NCBI GenBank assembly: GCA_035602605.1
Contig: DATNLZ010000082.1
Span: 1 to 64,000 of the forward strand
Direction of reading: 5' to 3'
Length of the DNA: 64,000 bases
Origin: DASQHY01 sp035602605
Lineage (GTDB): Bacteria > Acidobacteriota > Terriglobia > Acidiferrales > UBA7541
The notes below the pieces were generated by a model that was not told the DNA's origin, searched no databases, and worked only from the letters and a program-made list of their open reading frames with translations. Positions 1 to 11,000 of the stretch are shown here, in pieces; within the stretch, counting starts at the first letter, position 1, and every line of letters starts with the position of its first letter. Both the position numbers and the translations under genes were made by a program.

Positions 1-173
1 GAGGTGTACCTGAGTCCCGCGCGGTCAGAGACCCCGTGCACGTACGGAAGCACCTCGCATGGGAACCGGGAGATCCCAGGACTGCCCAGGGCCGCAGTTG
101 CCTTGGGACGCATCGGGAAGTCTAAGGACGTACGCCGATGACGAACGGACCTGGGAAGTCGGACAGCCCTGTA
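1..173. other. Non-coding flank, possibly intron-related
   Basis: No convincing protein is seen here. The first six bases (1-6) can pair with 51-56, and 7-9 with 42-44, so the segment can fold into a long hairpin. The stretch around 140-173 resembles sequences that often precede the open reading frame of bacterial group II introns, so this could be the remnant of a second intron or simply the insertion site of the one that starts near 174. The similarity was judged by eye. Confidence 0.25.
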
Positions 174-632
174 GTGTGCGCTGGGCAGCGATGTGCTCAG
201 GTGGGTTGAAGTCCCACTGGTGCTCGTATGGGGAGCACCATATCCAAAGGCGGGGGTAATGCCTCGCTGGCCTCGAGGAAAATCGAGGAGGGCAGGGTGT
301 CCACCGCGAGGTGGAATCCGAAGGGCCTGCGGAGAAACTCCGGGCCGGAATCGATGGGAGCCATCCCGACGATGAACCGGTCGGCCAAAGAGGGGGCAAG
401 GTCGAGTCGGCACTACAGCGACGAAGGCGTTATCCATCCACCCCTCGAACCAAGGTGTGTGCGGCCGGCACGGAGTGGAAGAACATGTCGTGACCCCAGG
501 AGATCTCATCGGATGCTCGGCGCGCAAGGAGCGCCGGGCGAAGGCGCGCCCATAAGCTGACGAGGTGAAGGGGCGGCCGAGGTTCGGTGAGAAGTCGGAG
601 GACGGCGAAGTACCTGAAGCGCGGAGACGATA
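174..632 (+). mobile_element. Truncated group IIC-like intron, 5' half (domain I to start of domain IV)
   Basis: The segment begins with GTGTGCG, a typical 5' end of bacterial group II introns. It then follows, in order, the landmarks of group IIC domain I: a GGGTTGAAGTCCC-like element near 203-218, a GGGTGTCC/GTGGAATCCGAAGG block near 295-326, and an AAGTCGGAGGACGGCGAAGTA block near 592-613 that normally lies just upstream of the intron reverse transcriptase. No reverse transcriptase and no clear domain V or VI follow; instead a membrane-protein gene starts at 646. The intron therefore looks truncated. It could also be a degenerate relative acting in trans. The order of landmarks is seen in the sequence; the class assignment is from memory of intron consensus sequences. 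Confidence 0.6.
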
Positions 633-645
633 ACGTTCGTGGCTG

Positions 646-1092
646 GTGACCGGCGCCACAGTGACTCACCTTGTGGCCGGGCTGCTGTGCCTAGGGCTTG
701 TGCTGTTCCTTCTGTGGCTTGTCCGAGCGCCGCAGACACTGCACGGGCACGATCCGCGCGGGGCAATCTGGGGATTGGAGATTGCCGCAGGCGTTCTGCT
801 TCCGTTCGCGCTGCTGGTGCTAGCCGGAGCTTATGGGATGGCACGGGGCAAACGGTGGGGCTGGTGGCTGGCATTGCTCACTGATTTGGCAGTTGTACTG
901 GCGCTGGCTTATGGCATGGTCGACGACGGGTGGAGAAATGTCGATGTGGGATTAGCCATCGTAACCACGGTTTCTTGCGCACCGCTCATTCTCTTGCTGC
1001 TGCCGGGAGTACGAGAATTTTATAGGGGAAAGGCAGCGGGGAGGGGCATGGGTGCTTATCAGCTACCTGGCCCAGGCTGCGATTATAAATAA
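646..1092 (+). CDS. Small four-helix membrane protein, function unknown
   Basis: A 148-residue protein made almost entirely of four hydrophobic helices, at about residues 6-27, 42-65, 68-90 and 95-118, ending in a short basic tail. No catalytic motif is visible and I do not recognise the family. The only usable start is a GTG at 646, because a stop lies in frame at 631 just upstream. There is no clear ribosome binding site, and the start sits directly on the truncated intron. The 5' end of an older, longer gene may therefore have been removed by that element. The four helices are complete, so a functional product is possible. Confidence 0.5.
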   Translation: MTGATVTHLVAGLLCLGLVLFLLWLVRAPQTLHGHDPRGAIWGLEIAAGVLLPFALLVLAGAYGMARGKRWGWWLALLTDLAVVLALAYGMVDDGWRNVDVGLAIVTTVSCAPLILLLLPGVREFYRGKAAGRGMGAYQLPGPGCDYK

Positions 1093-1397
1093 TCCCAGCG
1101 CTAGAATAGTAGAACGGCAACTGGGGTGTGGAGCTTGCAGTCAGGGCAGTTCTAGGACGTTCACAGAGTTCGGCTTCATGCCTATTCACCATTAATTCTC
1201 TTTTTTTTGTTGCATTCTCTGGGCGCCACTTTGAAGAACGGAACGCCAGTGCCCGCGACGACACGGGCCTGAAATCCTTTGGATCCCCGCCAGCCCAGAA
1301 TCTCAGTGTTCCAAGTCACTCATTTCAAGCATCAAAAGGATAGTAGAACCCGGCGTCCCAACCCTCAGGGACGCCCATTTCGTCGTCTGCGGAGGCT
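1093..1397. other. Intergenic region upstream of the NRPS/PKS operon
   Basis: These 305 bases hold no supported gene. They contain the short direct repeat ATAGTAGAAC at 1106-1115 and again at 1340-1349; the first copy directly follows a TAGAAT at 1102-1107 that resembles a -10 box. A strong hairpin lies just before the first biosynthetic gene and is listed separately. The promoter of the operon is probably here, but no convincing -35/-10 pair can be named. Confidence 0.4.
1352..1375 (+). terminator. Perfect hairpin just upstream of the cluster, terminator- or attenuator-like
   Basis: GGCGTCCC (1352-1359) and GGGACGCC (1368-1375) form a perfect 8-bp stem around an 8-base loop. Only a weak T-run follows (CATTT), so it is a poor intrinsic terminator. 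It sits 26 bases before the GTG of the first biosynthetic gene, so it may instead affect expression of the operon. Confidence 0.35.
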
Positions 1398-1400
1398 GTG

Positions 1401-3038
1401 GTGCTTGAGACCAGCAAGGGCGCCGTGTTAGAAAATCGACATAGCTTGAAGAGTGGGTTTCATTACTTGCGCCCGAACGTTATGGTCGAGCCGCTTGTGG
1501 ACGGCTGGTATGCCTGGGCGCATCTAATCCCCCCCGCGACGGCCGCGCGCAATCTGACCGAACGGCACCTCAAAATCATGGAGTCATACATCGAATCGCC
1601 GGAGAGCCATGCTGCGGCCACAAAGACGCCTGCGCTTCTCGGTGGGCCGTTCATGGATTTCAAAGGTGAACGCGTCGAGGATGTAAAACGCTTGCGTGAT
1701 CGTACTCTATCGGGGCGCATCCGGCTGATCCAACTCTCGCGAGCCTTGGAAAGGCTTGACGCGGTGCTGCGCGAGGAAGCTACAGGCTACAGCCTTGAGT
1801 CTCTGTATGCCCAGGTGCCCCCGGAGCTGCAAGGCTATGTGGAGCTAGTCTACGACCTGAACAGTCATCCCTCGTTCAGGTTGATCGAGCCGCTCCTCTA
1901 CAAAAGTCCGTATTACGACCCAACAGTCCAAACAGTTGTGATGTCGGAAATTTCCGGAGATGACCGGCCATTCGTGCTTAGCACTCCGCGCCTTGAAAAA
2001 GGGGACTCCTTGGAACTGAGGGTGCCGTTTGCCAGCGAGCAGCTCGATGACCTGTTCCGGATGAAACATGAGCCTTCGTCCATCGACGCGATTCGGGGGA
2101 CTCTCGCTCTGAGCGACGCAGACGCCGCACGATTCAGCACATTTCTCACCACCGAGAGTCCGCGGACTTATCAGAAGTACGACGGATCTGCCGCGCGCTG
2201 GCGGTATTTTGGTCACGCTTGCATACTCCTCGAAACGGCCAACGTGAGCGTACTTCTCGATCCAGTGTTGAGCTATACGTACGAAAGCGACATCTCGCGT
2301 TATACCTACGAGGATCTGCCGGAAGTAATCGATTACGTTCTGATCACCCACAATCATCAGGACCACATTCTGTTCGAGACACTGCTGCAACTTCGCCATC
2401 GCATCCGCAACATTGTTGTTCCGCGCAATGGCGGAGGGTCTCTGCAGGACCCATCGCTTCGGCTAATCTTAAAACAGTGCGGTTTCAAGAATGTTATCGA
2501 ACTCCCCGAAATGGAAGAGGTTCCGTTCGAACGCGGCTCCATCATGGCTATCCCGTTTCTCGGCGAACATGGTGATTTAAATGTCCAGACCAAATCAGCG
2601 TGGAGATTAGCGGTTGATGGGCATACGCTGCTCTTCGCCGCGGATTCGTGCAACATTGCGCCGAAAATGTATGAACATATTCACCGCGAAATCGGAAATA
2701 TCGATGTTCTTTTCCTTGGCATGGAGTGCGATGGCGCACCGATGAGTTGGATTTACGGTCCCTTACTCACCCAGCATCTCGAACGTCCGAAGGATCATTC
2801 GCGCCGGCTCGCCGGTTCAAATTTCGAGCGCGCCAAAGCGATGGTTGACCAGTTCGGATGCGAGCAAGTGTACGTGTATGCGATGGGACAAGAGCCTTGG
2901 CTCAATTACGTGATGAGCATTAAGTACACGGAGAAATCCAATCCCATTATTCAATCCAACAAGCTGATCGAGTATTGCCAAGGACGCGGAATCGCCGCCG
3001 AGCGGCTTTTCGGCGAAAAGGAAATTTTGCTTCGGTGA
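1401..3038 (+). CDS. CmlA-type diiron beta-hydroxylase acting on a carrier-bound amino acid
   Basis: A 545-residue protein with an alpha/beta N-terminal region and a metallo-beta-lactamase-fold C-terminal domain. This is the architecture of CmlA, the diiron oxygenase that beta-hydroxylates an aminoacyl group on an NRPS carrier domain. The metal site reads H317-x-H319-x-D321-H322, E389, D415 and E442. As I recall them, the CmlA ligands are H305, H307, D309, H310, E377, D403 and E430, so every ligand is kept with the same +12 shift. An ordinary hydrolase of this fold would carry a third histidine where E389 sits. GTG 1401 is preferred over GTG 1398 because GGAGG at 1391-1395 is 5 bases away. 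The gene abuts the A-T gene (its stop overlaps a GTG at 3035), so its likely substrate is that module's loaded residue. Family confident; substrate inferred. Confidence 0.88.
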   Translation: MLETSKGAVLENRHSLKSGFHYLRPNVMVEPLVDGWYAWAHLIPPATAARNLTERHLKIMESYIESPESHAAATKTPALLGGPFMDFKGERVEDVKRLRDRTLSGRIRLIQLSRALERLDAVLREEATGYSLESLYAQVPPELQGYVELVYDLNSHPSFRLIEPLLYKSPYYDPTVQTVVMSEISGDDRPFVLSTPRLEKGDSLELRVPFASEQLDDLFRMKHEPSSIDAIRGTLALSDADAARFSTFLTTESPRTYQKYDGSAARWRYFGHACILLETANVSVLLDPVLSYTYESDISRYTYEDLPEVIDYVLITHNHQDHILFETLLQLRHRIRNIVVPRNGGGSLQDPSLRLILKQCGFKNVIELPEMEEVPFERGSIMAIPFLGEHGDLNVQTKSAWRLAVDGHTLLFAADSCNIAPKMYEHIHREIGNIDVLFLGMECDGAPMSWIYGPLLTQHLERPKDHSRRLAGSNFERAKAMVDQFGCEQVYVYAMGQEPWLNYVMSIKYTEKSNPIIQSNKLIEYCQGRGIAAERLFGEKEILLR

Positions 3039-3076
3039 GTTCTAACGGTTCGAGTACAGGGCAGGCCAAACCCATT

Positions 3077-5086
3077 ATGAGCAACGAACACTCCCGGGCC
3101 AAATTTTCGGGGCAACTCGAGGGCTGGGCAGGAACGCGCACCGATTATCCACGATCAAAGACCGTCGCGCAGCTTTTCGAAGAGATTGCCGCTGCCCACC
3201 CTGACGCAACCGCGCTCGTATTTGATTCGACTCAGCTCACCTACCGCGAACTAAATCGGCGTGCCAATCGGCTTGCACACCGCTTGCGCCGGATGGGCGT
3301 TGGCGAAAACATGATGGTCGGAGTGTGCCTAGAACGCTCGCCGGAAATGATCGTGGCGCTGTTAGGCATTTTGAAGGCTGGGGCCGCGTATGTGCCCGTC
3401 GATCCAGCCTACCCGCGCGAGCGGCTCGAGTTCATGCTTGCGGACACCGCCGCACCGGTCATCGTCACCGAAAAATCATTGGCCGCGAAAGCGGCTGGGG
3501 ATCGAAACGTGGAAGTCATACGGATCGATGAGAATCCGCCCGCTCCATTTGCGAACAACCGTAGCACTGATGACCAGAACCCCTCGCCCGCCGGCAGTCC
3601 GAACAGCCTTGCCTATGTGATGTACACCTCGGGTTCGACCGGCAGACCCAAAGGTGTGCTGGTTGAAAACCGCTCGGTCGTGCGCCTTGTTTTCGACACA
3701 AACTATTGCACGTTTGGCCGCGACGAAGTGTTTCTGCAAGGCGCACCGATTTCATTTGACGCGTCAACATTTGAAATCTGGGGCGCGCTGCTGCACGGGA
3801 GCAAACTCGTCATAATGCCCCCGGCGGCGGCGTCACTCGAGGAATTGGGTCGCGCGATTCATGCGCATGGTGTAACGACCCTGTGGCTAACGGCGGGTCT
3901 GTTTCACCTGTTCGTTGACCAACGATTGGAAGACTTGCGGCCGCTGAAGCAGCTTCTTGCCGGCGGCGACGCATTATCGGCAAGACACGTTCGGCGTGTT
4001 CTCGAAAAGCTACCTGAGATAACCCTGATTAACGGTTACGGACCTACCGAAGGAGCCACGTTCACTTGTTGCCATGTGATGCGTCATGGCGATGAGGTTT
4101 CGGATTCGGTGCCCATCGGGCGTCCTATAACCAACACGCGCGTTTACATACTGGATGAAAACCTGCAGCCGGTGACAGCAGGTTCGGTCGGTGAATTGTG
4201 CGCCGCAGGCGATGGAGTTGCACGTGGTTACTTGAATGCAGCAGAACTGACCGCAGAAAAGTTTGTAGCGGATCCATTCGTGAGTAAGCCCGTCTCGTGC
4301 GAACTGGCCTCTGGCGAGGCAGGCGCGCGCTTGTATCGCACCGGGGATCTGGCGCGCTGGCGCAATGACGGCACTATCGAACTCATCGGCCGCAAGGACA
4401 ATCAAGTAAAAATTCTCGGTCACCGCGTTGAACCTGGCGAGATTGAAACGGTCCTCGGACAGCATCCCGGTGTTCGTGACGTTTGTGTTGTTGCGAACAC
4501 AGATAGCACCGGCACGAAGCGGCTCGTGGCCTATTATGTGACCAACGTGAATGGCGCCGGCTCGCGTCAGGACATGAAAGATTTCCTCGCCGCAAGGCTT
4601 CCAGCATACATGTTGCCTTTTGCTTACGTTCCCCTGACGGCACTGCCTCTGAACCCGAATGGCAAGGTGGACCGCGTCGCGCTTCCTGCGCCCGTAATGG
4701 AATCTAATCAAACTGCGCCGGAAGCTGGAGGTTCGCGGCTCGAAGAGATGATCGCTGGCGTATGGCGAACAATTTTGCGCACCGATCGCGTTGGGCTGGA
4801 CGACAACTTTTTCGATCTGGGCGGAGACTCGCTTCTGCTCGTTGCCGTCCATTCGACCCTCCAGAAGCTACTGCGCATGGAAATCAAGGTGACTGATCTT
4901 TTTGCTTACACCACGATTCGCTCGCTTGCCAACAATCTTGGGTCCTCTGCGTCGTCGTTCGACGCCGAGCAGGAGCGTGCTCAGAAGCAACGCTCCGTAT
5001 TTGCCAGGCAGCGGAACGCGATGCAAAAAAACGCAACGCAAACGAACACGATGCAAGAGGAATTGAACACCAGCGAACCAGCATGA
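3077..5086 (+). CDS. Stand-alone NRPS A-T module, predicted valine-activating
   Basis: A 669-residue loading protein with one adenylation domain (about 30-545) and one thiolation domain, whose phosphopantetheine serine is S585 in LGGDSL. It has no condensation domain, so it probably starts the assembly line or feeds the hydroxylase. Adenylation cores are clear: YTSGSTGRPKG, INGYGPTE, YRTGDLARW and NGKVDR. Aligning by hand to GrsA gives the ten-residue code D-A-F-W-L-G-G-T-F-K, one conservative change from the classical valine code. A GTG at 3035 overlapping the upstream stop as GTGA is an alternative start, with AAGGA about 11 bases before it; ATG 3077 is used here. The last 45 residues are a Gln/Asn/Met-rich tail that may dock onto the next protein. 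The stop overlaps the next ATG as ATGA, so the two are translationally coupled. Confidence 0.93.
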   Translation: MSNEHSRAKFSGQLEGWAGTRTDYPRSKTVAQLFEEIAAAHPDATALVFDSTQLTYRELNRRANRLAHRLRRMGVGENMMVGVCLERSPEMIVALLGILKAGAAYVPVDPAYPRERLEFMLADTAAPVIVTEKSLAAKAAGDRNVEVIRIDENPPAPFANNRSTDDQNPSPAGSPNSLAYVMYTSGSTGRPKGVLVENRSVVRLVFDTNYCTFGRDEVFLQGAPISFDASTFEIWGALLHGSKLVIMPPAAASLEELGRAIHAHGVTTLWLTAGLFHLFVDQRLEDLRPLKQLLAGGDALSARHVRRVLEKLPEITLINGYGPTEGATFTCCHVMRHGDEVSDSVPIGRPITNTRVYILDENLQPVTAGSVGELCAAGDGVARGYLNAAELTAEKFVADPFVSKPVSCELASGEAGARLYRTGDLARWRNDGTIELIGRKDNQVKILGHRVEPGEIETVLGQHPGVRDVCVVANTDSTGTKRLVAYYVTNVNGAGSRQDMKDFLAARLPAYMLPFAYVPLTALPLNPNGKVDRVALPAPVMESNQTAPEAGGSRLEEMIAGVWRTILRTDRVGLDDNFFDLGGDSLLLVAVHSTLQKLLRMEIKVTDLFAYTTIRSLANNLGSSASSFDAEQERAQKQRSVFARQRNAMQKNATQTNTMQEELNTSEPA

Positions 5087-8000
5087 GCCACTGGAATCCC
5101 CATCTCGAAGGAATCGCGATTATTGGCCTATCGGCGCGTCTACCGGGCGCCAGGAACGTGGCCGAGTTCTGGCGGAACCAGCGCCACGGCGTGGAGGCGA
5201 TCTCGCATTTCCGGCCGGATGAACTCGAAGTCCCCGATTGGGCCTCGCTCGGGGCGAAACCGAACTATGTGCTTGCGCGCTCCATCCTGGATGACGCAGA
5301 CAAGTTTGACGCGGCTTTCTTCGGCATCTACCCACGCGAAGCCGAGCTGATGGACCCGCAGCATCGCGTGTTCCTAGAATGCTGCTGGGAAGTATTTGAG
5401 GACTCAGGCTACGATCCACAAAGCTACCCCGGAGCCGTAGCAGTTTTCGCCGGATGCAGCCAGCCAACCTACTTTTATTCCCAGCTTCTAGGTAATCCTG
5501 AATTCCGCCGGGACTATACCGGAGGCTATCAGGTAGGAAACTATCCCGCGATGATGGGTAACGGCCTGGATTTTCTGGCCACTCGAGTCGCTTACAAATT
5601 CAATTTGCGTGGACCGGCGTTTTCGATGGTGGCCGGCTGCTCGACCTCTCTGCTGGCGACCTGCCAGGCCTGCCAGAGCCTGCTGACGTATCAAGCCGAT
5701 ATGGCCATCGCCGGCGGCGTCTCGATCACATTTCCGCAGAAGCGCGGATCGTTTTACCAGGAAGGCGGGATGACTTCGCCCGACGGGCACTGCCGCACAT
5801 TCGACGCCGACGCGCAGGGCACGGTGTTTGGCGCCGGAGCGGCGGTTGTTTTGCTCAAGCGATTAGAAGACGCGATGCGCGAGGGGGATCAGATTTACGC
5901 GGTGATCCGCGGTTTTGGCATGAACAACGATGGCTCCGCCAAGGTTGGTTACACGGCGCCAAGTATCGACGGCCAGTCGCGCGTGATCGCTATGGCGCAA
6001 GAGGCTGCCGGAATCGAGCCGCGTTCCATCGGTTATATCGAAGCGCATGGAACCGGTACGCCGCTCGGCGATCCGATCGAACTGGCGGCGCTGGCGCAGG
6101 CGTTCCGAGCAAAAACCAAAGACCGCAGTTTTTGCGCAGTGGGTACGGCGAAAACCAACCTGGGCCATCTGGATATCGCTGCAGGAGCTACCGGACTCAT
6201 TCACGCCGCACTCATCGTGAAGCACGGTGAGCTTGTACCGACACTTCATTTCCATAAGCCCAATCCAAAGTTTGACATTGAGAATAGTCCGTTCTTCGTG
6301 AATACCAAGCTGCGGGAGTGGAAGCCGGAGGAAGGGCCGCGCCGCGCCGGTGTCAGTGCGTTCGGTGTTGGTGGTACGAATGCCCACGTAATCTTAGAGC
6401 AAGCCCCGGAACGTGCTTCGGGGCCGGCGTCGCGCACAAGCCAGTTAATTGTACTTTCGGCGCGCTCTGCCGCGGCCTTGGATGCGGTGACCGATCGCCT
6501 CGCAGAACATCTTCGTAGCGATCAGTTTCGGAACAATAGCGATCCTAATTTCGCGGATGCTGTCTTCACGCTGCACGTTGGGCGCAAATATTTCGAGCAT
6601 CGGCGAATTCTGGTTAGTCGGAGCCCCGCCGATGCGGCAACAGCTCTGGCGTCGCGTGAGCCAAAGCGCGTTATCAGCCGGAACGTGGCCAAGCAGGATC
6701 CCGCTTTGTGCTTCATGTTTCCTGGGCAAGGTTCGCAACAGCTCAACATGGGGCGCGCATTGTATGACAGCGAGCCCCTGTTTCGGGAGCAGGTCGACCT
6801 GTGCGCGAAATTGCTTCAACCCAGTCTCGGTTGCGATTTGCGGACGCAGCTTTATCCCTCGGGCGATGCCACTGAGGAAGCGAGCGACAAGATCACGCAA
6901 ACGATCCTGGCCCAGCCAACGATTTTCACGATCGAGTACGCACTGGCAAAGCTGTGGATGTCCTGGGGCATTACTCCGCGTTTCATGATCGGCCACAGTG
7001 TTGGTGAGTTTGTGGCAGCGTGCCTTGCCGGAGTTTTTTCTCTCTCCGACGCTTTGCAACTGATTGCCGCGCGGGGCCGCATGATGCAGGGACTGCCTCG
7101 CGGAGCGATGCTTTCGGTGCGCCTGGCTGAAGCCGATGTTCGCAGCCTGCTTCGCAAAAGCGAAACGCTTTCACTGGCAGCCGTAAACGCGCCTGCACTT
7201 TGCGTGGTTGCTGGCCCCACCGATGATGTGGCCAGGCTCGAGGAGGAACTGACTTGCCGAAATGTAGTCCATCGCCGCCTGCAAACTTCGCACGCCTTTC
7301 ATTCCTCAATGATGGATCCGATCCTCGAGCCATTTATCGCCGAGTGCAAGAAAATACGTCTCTCTGCACCGAGTGTTCCATATCTTTCCGGGGTCAGTGG
7401 GAACTGGATCACTGCTGAAGAAGCGACCGATCCCGTCTATTGGGCGCATCATTTTAGAGAAGCTGTGCGATTTTCGCCCGGGATTGCGCAGCTTCGCGAC
7501 CGCGATGATTGTATTTTGCTGGAGGTGGGGCCTGGCAATGTTCTGGCTACGTTGGCGCGGCAGCATCCGGCCAAGTCCAAAGATCAGATTGTCGTTTCTT
7601 CACTTACCGATGGCACACCTCAAATTTCTGAGACGGATGCCGTGTTGCAGGCTCTCGGCTCACTCTGGCTCGGAGGAGTGCAGCCGAACTGGAAGGCGTT
7701 CCACGCAGACGAGCAGCGTATCCGCGTTTCACTGCCCACCTATCCTTTTGAACGGCAACGATTCTGGCTGGAGGACCCGGCTCCGGAGTACAACGGAAAA
7801 AGCAACCAAGAGGATGCTTCGGAGGCATCAAAAAGCTCACCCGCTTCGCAAGCAGAACCCGCAGCGCCCGCTAGCAGTCCGTCCGAGTGGCAGGAGATCG
7901 CAATGACCCAGGCCCACGAGAGCGCAGTTTCCAAGCCCAACCGCAAAGAAAAGTTACTCCTCATGCTAGCGGAAATATTTCAAGATCTTTCCGGCGTTGA

Positions 8001-11000
8001 TGCTTCGGCGGTTGACAAAACCGCGACGTTCACTGAGATGGGCTTTGACTCGCTCTTCCTCACCCAAGTTACGCAGGCATTGCAAAGCAAATTCAAAATT
8101 AAGATTACGTTTCGGCAGCTTTCCGACCAACAGTCCACTTTAGAACGATTGGCCGCTTACCTCGATGAGAAACTCTCGCCCGAAGCTTACAACGAACCTG
8201 CACCAACGACTGCTAACCCTCTTGCGGCCGCTCCGCGAACCGAACAGCACGCACAGGCACCGAGCAATCTTGCGCAGCCGGCCGCAGTTGTGAACGCAAC
8301 CGCTTGGTCCGCGCCTCCAGGCTCGACGCTTGAACAGCTTTTCCGAGATCAACTCCAGGCGATGAACCAGCTGTTTGCTCAGCAGCTTGCTGCGGTTCGG
8401 GGAACGGGGCTGACACAGATAACTTCGACGCCGGAAGTTTCTCCGCTCGCAAGTATGCCTTCGCCTGCCCTACCTAATGCAGCCGCTAACGTGGAACCCG
8501 TAAAAGAGCTGAAGGGATTCACACCATTCAAACCGCTTCAGAAAAATATATCGGGCGAGCTAACGCCAAAGCAGGAGAGTTACATTCGAGCGCTTATCGA
8601 GCGATACACCACTCGTACTTCTCGCTCGAAGGCCAAGACGCAAGAATATCGGCAATTTCTCGCTGATCCGCGGGTAGTTTCTGGATTCCGATTGCAATGG
8701 AAGGAAATGATCTACCCCATCATTACGGTGCGCTCAGAGGGTTCGCACCTGTGGGACCTCGACGGCAATGAGTATGTCGACATCTTGAATGGCTTTGGCC
8801 CGATCATGCTCGGCCATCGCCCGGAGTACGTTCAGAACGCCATTGAAAAGCAGCTACGAGAAGGGTTTGAAATTGGGTCGCAGACGCTGCTAGCTGGAGA
8901 AGTTGCCCAGGCAATCTGCGAGATGACGGGCAACGAGCGCGCAACGTTTTGCAACACCGGCTCGGAAGCTGTGATCGCGGCGATGCGCGTGGCGCGCACC
9001 GTAACCGGCCGCAGCAAAGTGGTGTTTTTCTCCGGCGATTACCACGGTATGTTCGATGAAGTCCTGGTGAAAGGGATTAAGAAGCAAGGCGAGCCCCTGG
9101 CTGTGCCTGTTGCTCCGGGAATTCCGCGCGAAAAGGCCGCGAACGTCGTTGTTTTAGAATATGGCGTGCAAGGGTCGCTCGACTGGATTCGCAAGAATGC
9201 CGGGGAACTTGCCGCGGTGATGGTTGAACCGGTGCAGAGCCGCCATCCCGATCTGCAACCCGTTTCGTTTCTTAAAGAAGTGCGCGCCATTACACAGGAA
9301 TCTGGTGCCTGCCTGATTTTCGACGAGGTGGTTACTGGTTTTCGCGTTCATCCCGGAGGCTGCCAGGCACTGTTCGATATTCGCGCGGACTTGGTCACCT
9401 ACGGAAAAGTTCTTGCCGGAGGAATGCCTATTGGAGTGCTGGCCGGCAAAGCGGAGTACATGGATGCGCTTGATGGCGGGATATGGCAGTACGGCGATGA
9501 TTCTTTTCCGAGCGTTGGGGTAACCTTCTTCGCGGGCACCTTCGTACGTCACCCGCTGGCCATGGCTGCTTGCGCAGCCGTTCTGAAGCACCTAAAGGAA
9601 CAGGGGCCTACTCTACAACAGCGGCTCAATGAACGAAGTGCAGTGCTGGCGAAGCGTCTGAATGCGTTGCTCGAGAAAAATCAGGTTCCGACGCGCATCG
9701 AAAATTTTGCAAGCATCTTCTACTTCAGCTTCCCGAGCGGTTTCCGCTTCGGGAGCCTGTTCTACTATCACTTGCGCGAAAAAGGCATCCATGCGTTGGA
9801 AGGCTTTCCGTGCTTCCTGACCACCGCGCACACCGACGCGGACATCGAGCGTATCTATAAGGCATTTGCGGAAACCATAGCGGAAATGCAGGCCGGCGAT
9901 GCTTTGCCCACGCCTGCGACGGGTAGTTCGACTTCCGAGTCGGAAACGAACCCGGCTGCCGCCGAGCCCGCTGTCGCCATCGCGAGTTCGCCCCCCGCTG
10001 CACACGGATTGACCCAAGGCGAAGCGCCAATTACAGAATCGCAGATGGAAATTCTGCTTTCAGCGCAGCTCAGCCCGGAAGCCAACTGCAGCTACAACGA
10101 ATCGTTTTCATTGCATCTCCGCGGTGAGTTGAATGAGCCGGCTTTCCATGCATCGTTGCAGGAATTGATCAATCGGCATGATGGCTTGCGCGCGCTCTTC
10201 AATCTCGAGGATCAGAAACAACTCTTTGTGCCTGTTGAGCTCGACTTGGCTCTCGTCAATCTTGCTGGTTTGAGTGCCGCGCAGCAGCAAGCGCAATATG
10301 ACGCACTCGGTGCGCAAGACGCGGGCGAGCCCTTTGACTTGATAAACGGTCCGCTGATCCGAGCGAGGCTCATTCGGTTCTTGCCAGAACATCACGTTCT
10401 CATGTTTACCGCGCATCACATTGTCTGCGATGGTTGGTCGGTGAACGTTCTCCTGGATGAGTTGTCGCGCCTTTACAACGCTCGTTGTGCGGGGACCAGG
10501 TGTGAGCTCGACCGGTTGATGAGCTTTAGCGCGTACGCGCAAGCGCAGAAGCTTCACTATGAAAGTTCAGAAGGACACCAGAATGAAGAGTATTGGACCA
10601 GGCAGTTCGCGACACTTCCTCCACCACTCAATCTGCCAATAGATCGAGCGCGTCCCACGATGAAGAGTTTTGCCGGAGCCACGTATCGCAAAAGGATTGA
10701 TGCGGCCGCCTACAAGAAAATCAAGCGTGCTGGAGCGCAGCAAAAATGTACGCTCTTTGTGACTTTAGTTGCCGGCTTCCACGTCCTGCTGAGCCGTCTG
10801 TGCGCACAAGAGGATATCGCGGTCGGAATCCCGGCCGCCGGGCAGTCGCTTGTAGAAGATAAAACTCTGGTTGGCCACTGCGTTAATTTTGTTCCCCTGC
10901 GCGGCAATGTTGCAGGTGACCTGTCCATGGCGCAGTTTCTGGAGCAGATTCGCAAGAATTTGCTCGATGCCTACGAACACCAGAACTACACCTATGGCCG

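Noticed and set aside
1398..3038. Reading the first cluster gene as a beta-lactamase or ordinary hydrolase
   Set aside because: A glutamate replaces the third metal histidine and the large N-terminal domain fits the CmlA oxygenase type.
4010..4852. 280-residue minus-strand frame inside the A-T gene
   Set aside because: Shadow frame opposite conserved adenylation motifs; composition does not look coding.
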